Below, one piece after another: positions 29,787-32,331 of a DNA stretch of 32,331 bases. Under the pieces are notes generated by a model. It did no database searches. It had not been told where the DNA came from and was given only the letters and a program-made list of their open reading frames with translations. The stretch comes from Streptomyces sp. DvalAA-14 (GTDB taxonomy: Bacteria > Actinomycetota > Actinomycetes > Streptomycetales > Streptomycetaceae): positions 1-32,331 of the forward strand of contig NZ_FMCH01000353.1 in the NCBI RefSeq assembly GCF_900091855.1, given 5' to 3'. How positions within the stretch are numbered: position 1 is the stretch's first letter; each line of letters starts with the position of its first letter. Made by a program: the position numbers and the translations under genes.

Positions 29787-32331
29787 GCGACACCGGCGCC
29801 GCAGCAGGCGCCGCGACGGGCGAACCGGCCGCCGATCCGTCGGCCGCCGCCCGTTGGCGCAGAAGGCTGCTCACCGGCCCCGACGTCGTGCCGTCCGCGA
29901 CGACCCTGCGGTTCGCCACGCTGGTCCTGGTGATCCTGGCCAGCACCGGCTCGCTGTACGGCTATCTCTCCCTGCTGGTCCACCCCGAGAGCGACCGGCA
30001 GGCGGCGCGGTGCATGTCGGCCGTGCGCCTGACCGGCGTCGTCAACGGCAAGGGCCCGCTCACCGACACCGCGGTGGTGCTGGGCTGCACCTCCCCGTAC
30101 GTCGGCTCGCTCACCCGCTGGTCGCTGTCCGGAATGCTCCTGGTGGCCGCGATCAGCGCGGTCGCCTACGCCCTGACACCCTGGTTCATCCTGCACACCG
30201 CCCACCCCGCGACCGCCGGACTGCGCCGCGGCTCGCCGCGGTGGCTGTGGCGCCGACTGCCCCGGCTCCGGCGCGAGGGACTGACCCTGCTGCGCCTCGA
30301 CCGTCCCGACCAGCAGGCGATGGGCGCCCGCGTGGCCGAACTGGCGGAGCGGGTCGGACCAGGGGGCGGGCCGCGACCGCAGTGCCGGCTCAATTCCTAC
30401 GCGCGCGACACCGGCGCCCGCGCCTTCGGGCACCAGCGGCGGACCTACCTCAAGCTCGACGCCGGCCTGCTGCTCCTGCGGACCACCGATCCCCAGAAAT
30501 TCGACGGCATCGTGCTGCACGAGTTGGGCCACCTCGCCAACCGGGACAACCGCCCCACCTACGTGACCTACGCGGCCTGGCGGACGTACGTCGCCGTCGT
30601 CGTGCTGCCCTTCCTGGTGGCCTTCTTCGCCCCCGGCGTCTTCCGGCACCCGGCGCACCCGAGCGCGTACGACGTCCGGGCGCGCACCCCCGACCTGCAC
30701 TCCATCCTTGCGCTGGTCCTGCTCACCGGCCTGGTGTACCTCACCCGCAACGCTGTGCTGCGGGTCCGCGAGACACACGCCGACGCCCGCGCCGCGCTCA
30801 CCGACGAGGCCGCGGTGCGCCGCGCCCTGGCGACCGGGGACCGCGCGGGGGCGGCGCCCACGCCCATCGCCCGGCTGCGGACCTCCGTCGGCCACCACCC
30901 CTCCCCACGACAGCGCGTCAGCGACCTCGACGACTCATCGGTGCTGTACGCGCCCGGTGTGCCGGCGGCGTTCGCGGCCGGCATGGCGATCTCGCTGATC
31001 GCCGTCAACCTCGGTTTCACCGGGTGGATCAGCTACCTGGTGTCTCCCTCCGGCCACGGCACCCCGGTCGCACACCTGATGCGGCGCATGGTCCGGGGCA
31101 GCGCCGGCTCGGTCCTGCTGGCCCAGATCGGGATCCTCGGACCTGCCGTCGCCGTCGCCCTGCTGCTGATCGTCGGCTTCGTCTGCGTCACGACGTGGCG
31201 GGCCCAACTCGGCGTACTGCCGGGGGGAATCCGTCCCTCACCGTGGCGGACCACGCTCCCGTTGACCGCGGGCCTGCTGCTGGGCCAGCCCCTGTCGGTC
31301 CTCTACGCCAATGCCGGCACCTGGGGCGTGTTCGCGGACGGGTGGACTCGGCAGTCGGCCGTCGTCGCCACCACCGCGCTCACGCTGGCCGTCATCGTGA
31401 TCGTGCTCCACCAGTGGGCCACCGAAGCCGCCATCGCCTGGATACCCGTCAGCCGCCGTTCCCTGCGCGCCGGGATCGCCGCGACCATCGCCCTGGGCGC
31501 CCTCGGCGCGGCCCCGGTGTTCTTCGCCTGGTTCGCCATGCGGGACACCGTCAGCATCGTCGATGTCTCCCTGGGCGATCCGCCGGCCGCCATCAGCCAC
31601 TGGGCACTGGCCGCCGGCGGCTACCTCAACATCCTCCCGCTCGACTACTTGTCGGCCCTTCCGGGATGCGCCCCGGCGCTGGCGCTGCCGGTGCTGTTCG
31701 TCATCGCCGGTGCGTCCCGGCGGGCGCTGCCGGTCGCTCCCGACTGGGCGCGGGAGGCGCTCGGCCCCGACCCGGAGCCGCTCGCCCGGCCGGCCCGCCC
31801 GGCCCGGTCGCGCCGGCCGGTGGTCGTCGCCTCCGTCGCGGCGCTCCTCGCCGTCGCCGGCTCCTTCGGGTTCGTCCTCGTCCTGCAGGGGGTTGTCGGG
31901 GGTGCCCGGCTGTACGCCCACGTCCCGGACGAGGTCACCTACGTCTCGATCGTCACCGAGTGGATAGCGATCGCCGCCTGCGCCGGGGCGGCCTTCGCGG
32001 CCGGCCGGGGACCGGGCGGCAGCCGGCTGTCCCGCGGGCTGCTGGCCGCCCTGATCACCGCCGCCCTGGCCGGGCTGGCGATGCCCGCGCCGGTGTACAT
32101 CGGCGTGTGCGGTACGAAGGCGTGGAACTGTGTGAGCAACCGGCCGGACGTCTACCGCGTCCTGTTCGGCTTGATGAGCCAGACGGTCGCGGTCGCGGGT
32201 GTCGCGCTGGCCCTGTGCGCGCTGCTCCTGGCCCGGCTGCTCCCGCCGCCGCGCCCGGTCCCGCCGCTACGGCTGGGTCGGCTGGGCCGAGTGGTCCCGC
32301 CACCCGTCCGGCGCCCGGCTGCCGAGGGCCC
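29780..32331 (+). CDS. Polytopic M48-type membrane metallopeptidase (3' end cut by window)
   Basis: At least 850 residues, with no stop before the window end. A first helix (RFATLVLVILASTGSLYGYL) and a second near 120-140 precede a cytoplasmic domain with VLHELGHLANRD: HExxH zinc ligands His247 and His251 with catalytic Glu248. The third ligand is probably Glu331 in VRETHADARAAL, the Ste24/HtpX-type ExxxD helix. After this come roughly ten more transmembrane segments, far more than in HtpX or ordinary Ste24 (four to seven), so the C-terminal half is a large extra membrane domain. The ATG at 29780 overlaps the lipoprotein stop and has GGAAGG upstream. M48 enzymes degrade or process membrane proteins; the substrate is unknown. 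Confidence 0.85.
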   Translation, partial: MVSDTGAAAGAATGEPAADPSAAARWRRRLLTGPDVVPSATTLRFATLVLVILASTGSLYGYLSLLVHPESDRQAARCMSAVRLTGVVNGKGPLTDTAVVLGCTSPYVGSLTRWSLSGMLLVAAISAVAYALTPWFILHTAHPATAGLRRGSPRWLWRRLPRLRREGLTLLRLDRPDQQAMGARVAELAERVGPGGGPRPQCRLNSYARDTGARAFGHQRRTYLKLDAGLLLLRTTDPQKFDGIVLHELGHLANRDNRPTYVTYAAWRTYVAVVVLPFLVAFFAPGVFRHPAHPSAYDVRARTPDLHSILALVLLTGLVYLTRNAVLRVRETHADARAALTDEAAVRRALATGDRAGAAPTPIARLRTSVGHHPSPRQRVSDLDDSSVLYAPGVPAAFAAGMAISLIAVNLGFTGWISYLVSPSGHGTPVAHLMRRMVRGSAGSVLLAQIGILGPAVAVALLLIVGFVCVTTWRAQLGVLPGGIRPSPWRTTLPLTAGLLLGQPLSVLYANAGTWGVFADGWTRQSAVVATTALTLAVIVIVLHQWATEAAIAWIPVSRRSLRAGIAATIALGALGAAPVFFAWFAMRDTVSIVDVSLGDPPAAISHWALAAGGYLNILPLDYLSALPGCAPALALPVLFVIAGASRRALPVAPDWAREALGPDPEPLARPARPARSRRPVVVASVAALLAVAGSFGFVLVLQGVVGGARLYAHVPDEVTYVSIVTEWIAIAACAGAAFAAGRGPGGSRLSRGLLAALITAALAGLAMPAPVYIGVCGTKAWNCVSNRPDVYRVLFGLMSQTVAVAGVALALCALLLARLLPPPRPVPPLRLGRLGRVVPPPVRRPAAEG

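Overview
The window is high-GC DNA with strong G/C third-position bias, frequent GTG starts, ATGA/GTGA gene overlaps and a rodlin gene. Rodlins coat the spores and aerial hyphae of streptomycetes, so this is almost certainly a chromosomal piece of Streptomyces or a close relative. I saw no tRNA, rRNA, insertion sequence, CRISPR array or integrase.

Positions 1-18533 hold a nearly self-contained alpha-mannan utilisation locus. A secreted GH92 exo-alpha-mannosidase (294-3677, +) faces a five-gene minus-strand operon (11256 down to 3791): Tat lipoprotein sugar-binding protein, two ABC permeases, secreted GH76 endo-alpha-1,6-mannanase and cytoplasmic GH38 alpha-mannosidase. Divergent from that operon runs a plus-strand set: a large class I mannose-6-phosphate isomerase-like protein, a ROK sugar kinase, a LacI-family repressor and a second GH38. 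The inferred flow is: extracellular debranching and backbone cleavage (GH92, GH76), import, intracellular hydrolysis (two GH38), phosphorylation (ROK), then isomerisation to fructose-6-phosphate. No transporter ATPase is present; a shared one such as MsiK is the usual actinomycete solution. Three palindromes of the form GGTAnCGnTACC lie in and near the divergent promoter region, one inside the -35/-10 of the transporter operon. A different LacI-type palindrome follows the GH92 promoter.

Positions 18450-22815 (minus strand) carry a run of poorly characterised genes: a one-pass membrane protein with an exported domain, a 471-residue (probably originally about 524) multi-pass protein, a 128-residue soluble protein, a methyltransferase and a small membrane protein. 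The C-terminus of the 471-residue protein and the N-terminus of the 128-residue protein share a nearly identical Gly/Asn/Gln motif (N-x-G-I-x-QTGSG-x-I-x-NS) resembling amyloid-type homotypic signalling motifs. This is the best candidate for an undescribed system. The 5' end of the 471-residue gene looks frameshifted at a C6 tract.

Positions 23001-28373 are a patchwork: an HxlR regulator with an 18-bp minisatellite at its 3' end; two MFS transporter 5' stumps joined tail to tail; the rodlin gene; a membrane protein plus winged-helix regulator pair behind twin CTTTCC-N5-GGAAAG operators; an internally deleted tyrosine phosphatase remnant; an APH-like phosphotransferase; and an aldo/keto reductase. 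The scars suggest repeated local deletion.

Positions 28836-32331 hold a proline/threonine-rich lipoprotein translationally coupled to a large polytopic M48-type metallopeptidase that runs off the window end.
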